The position numbers and the translations under genes are program-made. The notes below the pieces were generated by a model, which had not been told where the DNA came from, made no database searches, and saw nothing but the letters and a program-made list of their open reading frames with translations. From assembly GCF_964340395.1 (NCBI RefSeq), contig NC_135561.1, positions 8,991,232-9,055,231 on the forward strand: 64,000 bases of DNA. The letters run 5' to 3'. Shown here piece after piece: positions 25,370 to 52,112 of the stretch; position 1 is the first letter of the stretch; each line of letters begins with the position of its first letter. The DNA comes from Glandiceps talaboti (lineage: Eukaryota; Hemichordata; Enteropneusta; Spengelidae).

Positions 25370-26530
25370 CTTGATGCGTTCACCATACATTGTGAAAATG
25401 ACTATCTAACATTTGAACGATCACCCTACATTGTGAAAATGACTATGTAATATTTGAACGATCACCATACATTGTGAAAATGACTGTGTTGTAATATTTG
25501 AACGATGACCACACATTTTGAAAATGACTATGTAATATTTGAACGATCACCACAAATTGTGCAAATGACTACGTAATATTTGAACGGTCACCATACATTG
25601 TGAAAATGACTATGTAATATTTGAACGATCACCACAAATTGTGCAAATGACTACGTAATATTTGAACGGTCGCCATACATTGTGAAAATGACTATGTAAC
25701 ATTTGAACGATCATCACAAATTTTGAAAATGACTATGTAACATTTGAACAATCACCACAAATTGTGCAAATGACTACGTAATATTTGAACGGTCGCCATA
25801 CATTGTGAAAATGACTATGTAATATTTGAACGATCACCACAAATTGTGCAAATGACTACGTAATATTTGAACGGTCACCATACATTGTGAAAATGACGAT
25901 GTAATATTTGAACGGTCACCATACATTGTGAAAATGACTACGCAATATTTGAACGGTCACCATACATTGTGAAAATGACTATGTAACATTTAAACGATCA
26001 CCACAAATTGTGAAAATGACTATGTAATATTTGAACGATTACCGCAAATTTTGAAAATGACTATGTGATATTTGAACGATCACCACAAATTGTGCAAATG
26101 ACTACGTAATATTTGAACGGTCGCCATACATTGTGAAAACGACTATGTAACATTTGAACGATCACCACAAATTTTGAAAATGACTATGTAACATTTGAAC
26201 AATCACCACAAATTGTGCAAATGACTACGTAATATTTGAACGATCGCCATACATTGTGAAAATGACTATGTAATATTTGAACGATCACCACAAATTGTGC
26301 AAATGACTACGTAATATTTTGAACGATCACCACAGATTGGGAAAATGACTACGTAATATTTGAACGGTCACCATACATTGTGAAAATGTCTTTGTTGTAA
26401 TATTTAAACGATCACCACAAATTGAGCAAATGACTACGTAATATTTGAACGGTCACCATACATTGTGGCAATGACTATGTAACATTTAAACTATCGCCAT
26501 ACATTGTGGCAATGACTATGTAACTTTTGA
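25370..26530. repeat. Minisatellite, 41-bp unit, about 28 copies
   Basis: The unit contains ATTTGAACGATCACC, ACATTGTGAAAATGACTA and GTAAT. Copies differ at a few sites (GATC or GGTC; CATACATTG or CACAAATTG), and some variants alternate in runs, suggesting higher-order expansion. It has no lasting open frame. The array ends directly in a palindrome. Confidence 0.95.
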
Positions 26531-26590
26531 AATAAAACATTATATAGTAGCTTTAAGCTACTATATAATGTTTTATTTCAAAAGTTACAT
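26518..26590. repeat. Palindrome 1: perfect 36-bp arms, 1-nt spacer
   Basis: The left arm (26518-26553) and right arm (26555-26590) are exact reverse complements around one T. The left arm starts inside the last minisatellite unit. An extruded hairpin would be very stable and AT-rich. Confidence 0.95.
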
Positions 26591-26636
26591 TAAGCTCAAA
26601 TTTTTATTTTAATAAAATAAAAATTTGAGCTTAATG
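26588..26636. repeat. Palindrome 2: perfect 24-bp arms, 1-nt spacer
   Basis: The arms 26588-26611 and 26613-26636 are exact reverse complements around one A. It overlaps the end of palindrome 1 by three bases. Confidence 0.95.
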
Positions 26637-27871
26637 ACACGTTACTTTGACCGTTCTGTGATGAGTGTCAAATAACAAATTAGAACCTTAAAATGTGACC
26701 ACTTGTACACATTTGTGCATGAACCGATGCAAGGCGATTGATGACTAAATGTCATTACCCTATAGTACTCATCACCTTGGTTACCATGTTTCTAGCATGA
26801 AATCTGGATAACAAACTAACAAGAACAAGTTTATGTTGTCACTTCTGAGAGCATTGTATGATGGTTTGCCAGTCAAAAGCAGAAGGCAAGGCTTATTAGT
26901 CCGAGGAGGCGCTGAATCAGCTATATGTGGTCGATATGACTTTTCAGTCAGAGATCCAAGTGGCCTCAAACGTGCGATCAAACAGCGTTGCCGACACTTC
27001 TCCATGTAAAATATATAAAGTTGTCAATAAATCAGCTCACTTCTCTGCCTATCTCAAAACCTTGACTTGAATGATAACGAAACGTGCGTTCTCGTTCAGT
27101 AACTAGTAGTCTAGTATGTGTAATTTGAACAATGTGCGTCTATGAGACACGCATACGACATTATCGTCCGGGTCAGTTTTGGCTTGTCGGTGAACGAGGC
27201 GGTGAACGAGGGCCTACTATCTAATTATTTATTCAAACGCATTGTTCGCAAGTTTGAATCTGTAACTGAGAACAGTTCTACCGACCCTATATATTTGACG
27301 CGGTACTCAATTCAAGTCAGAGTATCTTTCTACGTTCTTAGCTGCCCATCATAAGTCTATTTAGTATATAGATTGGATTTCAATCTCCCGCATATCAATG
27401 TTTTGTGATCTAAAATCGAAACCATTTATATACATAAAGGAAATTGTTAAAAGGATACAGTGACTTTAAGTATCAATTTCCAGGTTGTACCGGTAAGGTC
27501 TTGTTTATTCGACGATGAATGTAAATGTACCATGACCTTATTGACGTCAGTGTAAACGTGATTTGTTCAGTCACTAATATTGACAGTGAACTCAACATGT
27601 ACATGACTATGTTTCGTGACAGGAAACAAATTAATACTTTTCTGTACTAAATTTCCGTTGCAGAGATAGACTCAGCATGAGATATAAAAAATTTAATAGA
27701 TTTTTCCCACCCAAGGATCTTTCCTTACGCTCTCTACATAATGAAAAACCTTCAAAGATCATCCCAACTTGTTACCATGGAAACCGATATAATCGCTCTT
27801 GTAACTGGATAATTTTGCGGATACGTCAGAGTGTTGTGTAAATATCAACCACTGATCTAATGACGGACCAT
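26637..27871. other. No gene recognised
   Basis: Short frames at 26781-27005 (minus strand) and 27142-27354 (plus strand) have no family resemblance or splice support. Confidence 0.45.
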
Positions 27872-28220
27872 TTATGTATGTATGTGTGTATGTATGTATG
27901 TATGTATGTATGTATGTATGTATGTATGTATGTATTTATGTATGTATGTGTGTATGTATGTATGTATGTGTGTATGTATGTATGTATGTATGTATGTATG
28001 TATGTATGTATGTATGTGTGTGTATGTATGTGTGTGTGTGTGTGTGCGTGCGTGCGTATGTATGTATGTATGTATGTATGTATGTATGTATGTGGGTGTG
28101 CGTGCGTGTGTGTGTATGTATGTATGTATGTATGTATGTATGTATGTATGTATGTATGTATGTGGATGTGCGTGTGTATGTGTGTGTGTATGTATGTATG
28201 TATGTATGTATGTGTACGTA
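27872..28220. repeat. (TATG)n microsatellite with TG-rich interruptions
   Basis: About 350 bp of TATG/TGTG tetramers. It is open in all three plus frames as MYVC repeats, which are not proteins. Confidence 0.97.
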
Positions 28221-29541
28221 GAAAATCTTTCTTAAGGCAACAATTTTGTAAGTGTAGTTCCCTTATAATATGAAATCAAAACCTTCATTACAGAAAGTAA
28301 CTTCTTCGTGTGTCTAAAACCACAATAGGAAGATAGCATTTCATCTCCTTCTCATCTCATGCCTTGTTGCCTGCACCAATCAATGAAATACAAAACGGAA
28401 ATGAGTGTTACAGAAATAGATTGGCCACTATTAACAAATCTCCTGTAGGCATACAGCGCATGGTTTTGGCCAATAATAGTAATAAATCGTAAATCTATTT
28501 TCGTTTCTTTGAAATGTTTCATGCAAGTTACAGATGAAAGCTCTGAACAAAACGAAACATACCGTAACAGATATCAAATCCATTGTTTAGTTCAATTTTA
28601 GTGTATATGTACTTCCGAATGCACACAAGTGATTTTAACAAAAACTGGTAAATCAGTATTTTATCACGATAGCACTCCTCTTTGTCACAATATGGTATTT
28701 TAGTTAAGATCAATTAAGTTATATTACACGACCGTAACTAAAAAATCTATATATTCTACAGACATCTTACGAAACCTTTGATTCGACAATAAGTCAATTA
28801 GCCAAACCTGAAAATCATGATATAAATAAACTCTACGATTTTATTCATTAAAATGTAATACTACAAACTGATAACGTTAAAACAATGCTACAATCACAGA
28901 TCGACATTCGACAGACATGTACTCCTGGTATAAATGAAACATGTATACATTGTCACAGGTTTTCACAGTAATGCGTGGTTCGAAGAGGGTAATATCTTGC
29001 CTGCTTAGTCGGTATTATTTACTAAAAAAATAAACTCTATGCGAGTTCAAACGTTCCTTGATTGATCACAAACAACTAAATGTTAATGTACATTTCTTTT
29101 TCTATCCACGGAAACAAATCACAAATATATTGAAGTCCGACCATCTGATGTTATATTTAAAACCCTGCATCAATGAAAACATTCATGAAAACGGTTAATT
29201 ATATTTTGAAGGAGTTAAGGAAAGAATTGACATTTTCATTTTCTATTAAAAAAAAACATTCAAGTTACTCTCTTCCTGTTTGGTGTACTACTGTACAATC
29301 ATAGACCAGGATGGAGGGTCTATGGTGCAATGACTCGGTAAAACCATCATTATGAAACATTTAGAATAAATGTTTGCGGTGACACTTTTTAAAAAAAATA
29401 TTTGGTCAGAACGACTTGAATCAAACAAACGGTTTCTGAATAAATGAATGTAGTACAGACATTGAGCAAATGTTCAACAAAAAAACATTGTCCTTAAAGT
29501 GAAGTTTCTTACATCTGCCATATGTCTCTGTGCCTGGAATC
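28221..29541. other. No gene recognised
   Basis: AT-rich, with several short frames but no supported exon or repeat. Confidence 0.45.
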
Positions 29542-29795
29542 CAATAGGGAACTTGCAAACCCGCCATGTTGAATATTGCATCATGGGAAATGTGATAATA
29601 AATACTAACCAATTAGTATTGTAAACAATGTTGATACATTGTTCGTAACCACAAATAATCAATTCATAGTCACCCTGACCATTGTGTGAGGTTAATTATA
29701 TCAGTAGCTCCAGATTAGGTATTACCATAACCACAGATAATCCCATAGTCCTTTGCATCTGAGCATGCTCAGTCTGGATTGCAAGTTCCCTATTG
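29542..29795. mobile_element. Uninterrupted 254-bp MITE (related unoccupied site)
   Basis: The ends are perfect 17-bp inverted repeats: CAATAGGGAACTTGCAA at left and TTGCAAGTTCCCTATTG at right. The interior matches the two flanks of the transposon at 5370-7454. At 29606-29615 it has a single 10-mer, TAACCAATTA, where the interrupted copy has the duplicated TACTCAATTC. It has no coding capacity. Confidence 0.8.
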
Positions 29796-30160
29796 TTGGA
29801 TACATACATTACGACTGTTATCCTGACCGGATTTTATTCCTGAAAAAACATGACATGCAACAGTGACTGCAGGGGTTAAAGGTCACTACTGGGATTAAAG
29901 TCCATACCCTGCCCAGACAGTATTCAATATGATGAAAATGACTTAAAGGCAAAGTCTAGTATGTAAAAAATATCAAACCGAAAGACAGTGCATATATACA
30001 TTCCTAGGTCCTTTACTATAACATAGTAAATCGGATGTTTGTATATATGTATTAGTGTCCAACTGTATTTTTGTAATCAAAGTTTAATGAAATGTGGAAA
30101 CATGTTGTTTTTTTACTTGGATACATTCCACACACTACAACACGAATCGATTCTATATGG

Positions 30161-30391
30161 GTTGTCTGTGACCGAGTGGTTAAAACCCCTTGCCTTTTAC
30201 CACTGCGGTAGGGGTTCAAACCCATTCTGAGTTTGATGAAATGTACCAGGCTGTAAGAAGAGTGCCGTTCAGTTTGACTCTTCCAAACAACGCAGGTTTT
30301 TCCCGGGTACTCCGGTTTCCTCCTTTACTAACACTGAACCTTCCTCCTGTGATTGGACAATGCCTGTTGGATGGTTTATAAATAAATAAAT
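30161..30391 (+). mobile_element. tRNA-derived SINE
   Basis: The head carries RNA polymerase III promoter boxes: A-box-like GTGACCGAGTGG (30168-30179) and B-box GGTTCAAACCC (30213-30223), as in tRNA-Leu/Ser-like heads. The body contains CCCGGGTACTCCGGTTTCCT (30301-30320), a central block I recognise from tRNA-derived SINEs of marine invertebrates. It ends in an AAATAAATAAATAAA-type tail. No clear target-site duplication was seen. Confidence 0.75.
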
Positions 30392-30973
30392 GTTGAAATG
30401 TGATACTCTATATTGACATATAGTATTTTCTACAAACAGATATACATGTCTCTCGTGTGTTATATAAACCTAAATTAATGTATATTCCTGTCCTTATAAT
30501 ACAAAAAGAGAACACTGCTTTTAATAATATCTTCACCAGTTTCAAAAATTTTTCAACGTACTCAACAATAGATAAACCCGTTTCAATAGAGATACCAACT
30601 ATAATGTGTCGTATCTTGTTTTTGAAACCAAATAAACTGTACAAACCTGATTATCTTACATTTATTAATGAAACTGATCAATAAATAGGATAGCTAATCA
30701 ATTGAAAAGTAATCATTCAATATCAGACCAATAGTCAACATTTCTTTAAATCAAACTACATATTATAAATCAAATATTAACGAACGAATGAATGAATGAA
30801 TAATCTAGTAATTACCATGTAATAATATACACTTTATTGATATATTAATAATACTAAAATAATAAATAATAGTAATATGAATTACTAAATGAAATAATCT
30901 AGTAATCAACCATTTACATATACTAATATTTATATTAAATGTATTTAAAGTTAATGCACGTACTCAAAAATAC

Positions 30974-31111
30974 ACACACACGTACGTACGTACGTACATA
31001 CATACATACATACATACATACATACATACATACATACATACATACATGTACACGCATGCATGCATGCATACATACATACATACATACATACATACATACA
31101 TACATACATAC
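30974..31111. repeat. (ACGT)n/(ACAT)n microsatellite
   Basis: CGTA units are followed by ACAT units with GCAT interruptions in the middle. Confidence 0.97.
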
Positions 31112-31624
31112 ATTATTTTGTTTTTCAGTTGTTAATGTCGTAGATATCGATTGAATTTACTGTATTTTATTATCAAGATAATAATGTTTGATGGTATTTC
31201 AGGTTCAAAGATTGCCAGAAAAAAGTGCACCGCCACCTGACTCCAGTTCTACTATTACTTTTAAAGGAGTCGCTATGTTATCTAACTGTCAACAGTAACC
31301 CGTATGAATTGTAAGAATACAAAATCCTCAGGTTTCGCTGCAACACCAAAGGAATAATCATGATATTGCTACCTCTATTAATGCTTCATGTCGTCTTGAC
31401 AGGAAATGACGTCGTGGTTCATAGCACATGCGCAGCATGTCTGGTTTTGAAAAACAGAGTGACGACATCTAAACCAGGCAAAAGTCCAAAATGGATTAGG
31501 TGACAAGCCTTATCTATTCAGCCAAAAATTAATCAGGGCACGTTATAGTGACGTCATTCTGATGAATACAGATGCCACTGTTTAGATGTTCTGAAGTTTA
31601 AAATAGTATTTCTAGGCTTGAACT
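31112..31624 (-). other. Presumed 3' UTR and downstream region of the GPCR gene
   Basis: It follows the GPCR stop codon on the minus strand. A minus-strand AATAAA-like site occurs near 31166, so the 3' UTR may end there. Nothing else is recognisable. Confidence 0.4.
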
Positions 31625-45269
<13,645 letters not shown>

Positions 45270-47474
45270 ATTTTGAACGGTTTTTTTTGACTAAATGACT
45301 GTTTTTTGACCGGTCTGTTGTGATTTTGACACACGCGGTATTAATCTTTCCAAAATCTGTCCAACATCAGAACGACTACGTCACGGTAGAGTCGAGACCC
45401 GTGTTTGAGTCATCTTCGAAACTGTTAACAACATTGTCTTAAAAGCCTGGTCATTCTGACTTGACTTAAGTATCACACAGACGGAGACATCGGAGTCAGG
45501 GATCGGTACTTGAATAGATATAATGGATTCAACACAACGTATGTTCGCCAAACTAACAGACACCCTGGTTGAAGCACTGAACTCCTGGCAGTACGGCGCA
45601 ACATACTCAACAGCAAGTTCATTGACAACAATTTGAGGGCGTTTCAATATTTCTGCTGTTCAATTTGCATATAATTAAATTCCATATATGGATAATGAAA
45701 TTAGATATGTTACATACAATCAACATTGCCGTGTCACGTGATCTTATGTAGTACGCAAGTCATCAACGTCATACATCGGTAACGACTGGTGATTGTAAAA
45801 AAAAATCCACTAAATAGAAAACCCGAATTCAACAAGGTTAGATTTTCGCTAAAATAATCAGTCAACCAATTTTAGGGATATGTGATGAGAAGTCTTACAC
45901 AACGCATGCGTACTATTCACTCTAGAGATTTTAGTAAGGTTGTGTTCTTGATTAAAGTCGTAGATGGCAGGAGCATCAGAAATGAACCCATGCGTTTAAA
46001 GTTGATTATCAAAATCTCATACACAATGAAAAACAATGGGTTTCTGCAATGTTCTGCGGTTACCAAATATGAAACGATGAACTGTTACAATGACACTTAA
46101 TAAACTTCATGAAATTGTAATCATAAATACGTTTAATTTCGTTGAGATGTTCAAAACCATGTTTTATATATCATTTTCCACCAAGTTCGGTATCAATTTA
46201 ATGACGGTGATGCTATCCCCAAGTGTGTGTTATGCACGCTTCTTACATATCATATATCTAAAACAGAAAATAAGGCCAGGTGTCCTTGAGAGGTAGTCTC
46301 TTAGCTGTATAGTGTGTCAACAATATGAACCGCTCCAAAACTCATCATCTACCTGAAATCCTGAAATGCAATCATGTTTTTTCTACTGATAAGATAGTTT
46401 TTGACAGTATAAAATGAAATAATGAAATATAGTTATAGAAAAGGGTTTATTACAGTCAAAGAGGAAGAATCTCATTTTTATATAATTTATAAGATTTTTT
46501 TTCTTTTTTGGTGTTTAAATATTTTAACCCTCATGCGTATTCCATTAGTAAAAATAAAAACTAAATATTTTCATTCGTTGCTTATTTATTCTAATGCTTT
46601 TATTTGTTTCTCATTCATAAACTTCCCGCGTTCTTTTTGTGCTTCGTGAACGAATTAAAAATATGGATATTATTGTATGAATTATGACTATTGTAACTTA
46701 GCAGCAGCATAAAATTCCAGTTTATATCTTTCTTAGTTGGTGGCCAGACAATTAGAAGCAGAGAAAAACATGAAACCATATGTTCACTAAGGGAAGTCTT
46801 TTGAATATATCGTTTCCATGACAGCCGAATATGTACTAGGAGAACATCCTCATTAAAGTCGAAAATAGTCATAATATCACAAAGGAGATCATGATTATGT
46901 AGAAGCAAATATGCTGAATATCGAAAATGTATGTTTTCTAAAAGCATATGTGCACACGTATTGAAGTGGCATAAACTGAGTTTATTACCTTTTTTTCCCC
47001 TTAGATAGCTGGTTTACACAAAAAACTTAAACATACACTGATCTTGTTTAATGTGAATGCCGATGCATCCTTTCGGTCACATTACGAATAGTCTTTCGAA
47101 TTCAGCGTTGTTAGCACGGTTCATGTCATAATAAGAGTGACCCTATTTTGTTTATGTTTTTCATTAATTTTTTCATGGCAAGTATGGGTCGGTCGATTTA
47201 TTTTCTGTAAAAAGTGAAAAAAGGGTTTTCAAACAATAATTTTTTTGCACGTGTCTCTACCTCTCCTTTTCCTCTTCTCTAGCTTCTTTTTATTGGATTC
47301 CTGGTAACAAGCCGTTTCCCAGCTTTTTTCCTTTGTCTCTATCATCTCATTTGATATGTTGTAGTAATTTTGATCAAAATACATCTGGTCTTACTTCATT
47401 TTCAGATAAACGTTTGGATCGCTAACCGTGAACCTGGACACATTGGAGTGCTGCCATACGATACATACATAGTG
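45270..47474. other. Region upstream of the GPCR start, no exon recognised
   Basis: This should hold the GPCR promoter and 5' UTR on the minus strand. A frame at 45381-45647 (minus) is open but resembles nothing and could be 5' UTR. A dispersed-repeat copy lies at 47170-47328. Confidence 0.4.
47170..47328. repeat. Dispersed repeat, copy 2
   Basis: It shares CATGGCAAGTATGGGTCGGT-like and TTTTTATTGGATTCCTG blocks with 13646-13740, with extra sequence between them. Confidence 0.55.
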
Positions 47475-47526
47475 TCAGACAGACGGACAGACAGTCAGAC
47501 AGACAGACAGACAGACACGGACGGCG

Positions 47527-47558
<32 letters not shown>

Positions 47559-47735
47559 TATAGACAGACAGATAGACAGACAGACAGACAGACACACACA
47601 CACACACACACGCAGACACATAGGCATACACACTCATATACACATAATACATACATACATACATACATACATACATACATACATACATACGTACGTACAT
47701 ACATACGTACATACGTACATACATGCATGCATGCA

Positions 47736-47767
<32 letters not shown>

Positions 47768-47848
47768 CAGAGACAGACAGACATACATACATACATACAT
47801 ACATACATACATACATACATACATACATACATACATGCATGCATGCAT
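47475..47848. repeat. Compound microsatellite (CAGA)n, (CA)n, (ACAT)n, (ACGC)n
   Basis: A run of CAGA, CA, ACAT, ACGC, CAGA and ACAT blocks. Long frames on both strands arise from the periodicity alone. Confidence 0.97.
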
Positions 47849-48058
47849 ATGGAACTTTTAAGTCAGTCCGTATAAATAGATGTAAAATCCGACTTTTCGA
47901 ATAGAAAGTCTTTATCAAGGTATTTATTGGCAAGCTTCAGACATATTAGGTAAACACCTGAATATATCTGAATGCTATGGAACAGAACGACAACCGCGCG
48001 TAATTAACGTTTATACCTGTGAAAAGTTCTAATATTCGCACGAACCAAATAGAACCCA

Positions 48059-48112
48059 ATACATACATACATACATACATACATACATACATACATACAT
48101 ACATACATACAC
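48059..48112. repeat. (ACAT)n microsatellite
   Basis: A short tetramer array about 210 bp beyond the compound array at 47475-47848. Confidence 0.96.
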
Positions 48113-48689
48113 GACTTGTACCCACGATCAAGTCATACAAAATTTATGTAATATCAACAGATACACCAATTCATTAATACTTATTCAGTAATATCTATTC
48201 CCCTCTGTTGTCTATTTAGAAATGACGTAGTTCGTTTTAGTCAACCTACTCAAATTACAAGAATTAATCAATCGATCGCCAAACAAATATGTATGCTGTT
48301 CAATCGCTTCCTGCTAGAATCTCTCACAAGTAATCAGTAGTAGTTTGTGAAGCTCTAGCTGGAACCACCGTTAATAATATTGTAACATGAACCGTCTTTT
48401 CTCCATGGAAACGTATTAACTCGGCTTTCACCAATTTAAAGTAACCTATATATATGTGACCTGTTATATAATACCCACATAATATTCACATGACAGGTAA
48501 TTTTTGATCGTGACTGCTTGACTGTCTTGCAAATACTTTATAAGATCCCGGGTTAGCACTATCATAATTATAAATATTGACTTCACAAGGTAAATATATT
48601 CCAAAATGTAAAAAAACACAAAAAAAAACACATAGGATTGAAATATTTTTGAAATATACTTTGATAGCATCTAGAGGTAGTGGGAAGAG

Positions 48690-49190
48690 CTTGAGACTGG
48701 GATATGTCCACCTCACGTGGGGGTCCGAAGGGTCTTCCTCTAGAAGCCCTGGAGGATTTTTACTCTTAAAGCCAATTTTTACTATAGGCTATTTAGACCC
48801 TTTCAAGCAATACCTCAATCCATGCTTTACAAGACAGCACCATCAAGTATCAGAAACTATTCTTTATAACTTACATAGGGTTGAAATATGTTGTTAAAAT
48901 GTTCAATGCCATCATTATAGTAATGTTCAGCACATCTGATGGTAGTATCATTGGTAGGGGAGATTTGGAGTTTAAGGCAATTTTAGACTATTTGCCAAAT
49001 ATTTCACAACTTTAAAAGACACTATCATCTCAAATTACATAGGGAGAAACTATTTAAGAAATGTGTAATACCATTATGACAGTAAAAAGGAATTGGTGCA
49101 TCTGATTTTTGGTTGAATGCATGAGTGACCTCTGGGGGTGAGGGAATCCTTGGGGTTTTCCCCCTGGCAGATCTGGAGTTTACATGTACA
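48690..49190. repeat. Degenerate tandem repeat, unit about 150-180 bp
   Basis: Two or more diverged units share AGGCAATTTTAGACTATTTG-like, AAAAGACACTATCATC-like and TTACATAGGG motifs. GGGGGTCCGAAGGG and GGGTGAGGGAATCCTTGGGG at the ends look like one recurring flank. Confidence 0.6.
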
Positions 49191-49566
49191 TCGTGACTCT
49201 ATATACAATATCGCTGCGTGATAACGGGTGACTCTCTGTGACATTTCGTTACCATAGAAACCATGGGTGTGATTGACTTCCATTTTTGACTGGTGGAGTG
49301 ATATGATGACATGTGGTTTAGGATAATAGTGAAAGCGTCTCAGTATGCTCGCTATGATATTCTTTGTTTAGTCCTCTCCTGTCAACCTATACATGTCCTC
49401 ATCTCAACCCAGACTCTGTGGGAATCATTTGTACTACATACAGTAATTGGGAGTATCTGCTAATTATAAAACATATCAACAACTAACGGTGAATATATTG
49501 TTCATGGTTCCACGAATCAATAGGACAATAAAATAGGAATGTGGTCGTATTCGTTTCTAAATCAAG

Positions 49567-51630
49567 TACCGTAGCCTGCGGGGGCAAGGGGGGCAGCTGC
49601 CCCCCCCCCCCCTGTGATTTTGGAAAAAAAGAAAGAAAAAAAGCTACTTTTTGAATACATAGTGATGCTATTAAAATCGTTATTTACGTGACGATTCCTA
49701 GCACACGCGATTTAAATGGATAGTTCACTAAAGTGAGTGTACACTGCTGACTCCTGGCTAATATGTATCTTATATCGCCATTGTACCCTGGCTTAACTTT
49801 GAATAAAAATGTGTCCAGTTAAAACTTGTAACTTTTTGCAGCAAATTAAAACTTCTTTGTGCGGGAAAGTACAAAAGAAGTGCGCACATGCACTGTGCAT
49901 TTTCCGCGAGTAACAGTAGTCTTGAAAGTCTCCTTCATTTGAAGATAGCAAGTCGCAATTATAATAATGTCAGCGAGTGAAACTCAAAAAAAAAATAGAC
50001 GGAAAAAGTCGTTTAACGTGAGGTCGCCTGCTGTGCTGCATGCAGTGACTCCGAAGATGCGCTCGATCTCATTTACACCTTGTTCCTTATATTAAAACAT
50101 TTCATACTGATAAAACGGCAGATCTCTTTTTGGAATATTTGGTGGCCCTGAAAAACTATTAAACTAGGTACGCAGTTTAAGATCCACTATTTGAAGATAT
50201 TTCTTTCAATTATTGTGTTCGACGTTGTCTTTGGTTAAAATGTTGTTTGATATAATTATCTCATTGCACACTGACACTAGCGTTATTCCGCAATTCATTT
50301 TGAAGCGACAATTTGTTATGGAAATAATGGCCTGTACCTTCGAATCAAAATCCGAACTTCAATTTCTATTATAATGATAATGACAAGGAGAATTCACTGA
50401 GTTCACTTTGGGTTCCGACATAAACGAGGCCATAATAGTTTTGGGAGTTGGGTAAAGAAAATGGTTGTTTTGTTGTGTTACTTATTTGAGAAAGCACCAT
50501 CCACTTTTTTACTTTGAATGTGACATCTTTTCGGCAACTACTTTGAAAGATACAACATTAGGCCAGAAAAAATGAAAAAAGCTGTTCAACCTACCCATAT
50601 ATTTTTTTCTGGTGATGGGCAATATATCCTCATGCGGGCTTCGCATCGCATTTCTTTTTAAATTAAGGATTTTTCTTTATATTTTCTGAATAGTACATGT
50701 AACAATATACATTTGAGTCTATTCCAAATAATATAATATCTTATACAGTGGTTTACTTGGCTCTGATGTTGCATACAAGCATGAATTGAGATTAAATATC
50801 CAATGTGCACTAAAAAGAATTGAACAAAAGTTTACGACCATTGGGCCATCAAAAGTCTGAAAGTCTTCAAATGTTTTGCTCTTTATTCGGGATTTTTTGG
50901 AACCAAATTAAACTTCAGGAGAAGTCATTTACCATGTGCACATCCGCATATCTTTCAGCTTTGCCACAACAAAATACACTTCCAAATAATATGTAATGCA
51001 TAGCATAATTGTTTCAATTCTGGTATTTTATTATGTCTATAGTTAGATATTTTATGCCTCTAAATCGCCTCCTTTTCATTTTTTTCACCTTTGGAGTTGT
51101 CTCCTTCCAATGCATCATTGTACCATATCATTTTATATCTCCACTTTAGTGTGGGTAACAGAAGGGGTGGCTAAAATAATGCTTTAGTTTCAATTGGCGG
51201 GGCTTAAAATTTTTGGAGAAGAGAGGGTGAGAGGAACTACACCGTTTGTTTAACCGTAAATTGTGTACATTTACTAACTGTAGCTATACAGACAAATTGC
51301 AAGAGATAGTATCAAGATGACTGAATAGGTTCTATCTAAACTCGACCTGAAATATTTTGCTATCATTATATATGGTTTGTTTTATCATTGTCAAGCATTG
51401 TGAAAAAATGAAATCGACCTACTTACCCAATGTGATGGGTTAGGTTACCCGTTCATTTTGCATTTTGTCTGACCTTACATATGATATTTAATTGCGTATG
51501 CTAAAATATATATTATGTAAATTACATGCACATTTATGTTAATTAGCACTTTTCTAAATTTTAAATGCAAGATTGCACCAAGACAAAGTGCTGCCCCCCC
51601 CCTTGGCAATTTGGTCAGGCTACGGCCCTG
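49567..51630. mobile_element. hAT-like transposon, copy B (2.1 kb)
   Basis: Same orientation as copy A. Left end GTACCGTAGCCTGCGGGGG; right end CAGGCTACGGCCCTG. AAATCA occurs next to both ends and may be part of the target-site duplication. Coding traces are eroded further than in copy A. Confidence 0.75.
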
Positions 51631-51679
51631 AAATCATCGTTCCAAAGTAACTTGGGGGGGGGGGGGGGGTTTAGTATTT

Positions 51680-51860
51680 GTTTGTTTTTTGTCTTTTGTT
51701 TGTTTGTTTGTTGTTTGTTGCTTATTCATGTATTTATCTACTCATTTATCGATGTATTTGTTTTTTGCTTACTTGTTTATTTATTTATTTATTTGTGTTT
51801 TGTTTGTTTGTTTTTGTCTGTTTATTTATTTACTTGTTTGCTTGTATTTGTAAACAAAAC
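51680..51860. repeat. (TTTG)n/(TTTA)n low-complexity tract
   Basis: A T-rich tetramer-like tract beside copy B. It is not coding. Confidence 0.9.
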
Positions 51861-52112
51861 TAACTGAGCCTGAGCTTCCTGTGGTTGTATTATTGTTGTT
51901 ACCTAATTGTGGTCTTACACGAACCTTTAAGTCTCTCCTTGGCTCACTTCATTCAAGCAAACACACTCTGGTGTTTCAGCGTGGGTTGTAGACTCTGGGC
52001 AATGGAAGGTTTTATGATGTCAAATCTGCGCCACCGCCTCCCTATTAGGCTTTCAGCCTCAGGGAAATAGTTGCACAATGCTGTGGAAATAATTGCTGTT
52101 GTAATGCACGTT

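Noticed and set aside
25370-26530. CRISPR array
   Set aside because: The repeat is continuous with no unique spacers, and the genome is animal. It is a minisatellite.
27860-28273. Three overlapping frames of MYVC repeats over 110 residues
   Set aside because: A periodicity artefact of the (TATG)n array. The same applies to 15684-16096, 36318-36566, 38625-38936, 43684-44271, 47370-47933 and 57723-58117.
30161-30235. Functional tRNA gene
   Set aside because: A- and B-boxes are present, but the sequence runs on into a SINE body and A-rich tail, and a full cloverleaf with a clear acceptor stem is not evident.
45381-45647. An 88-residue minus-strand frame upstream of the GPCR as an extra exon
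   Set aside because: GPCR exon 1 already starts with a suitable ATG and N-terminus. The frame has no resemblance to a known protein and is more likely 5' UTR or intergenic.
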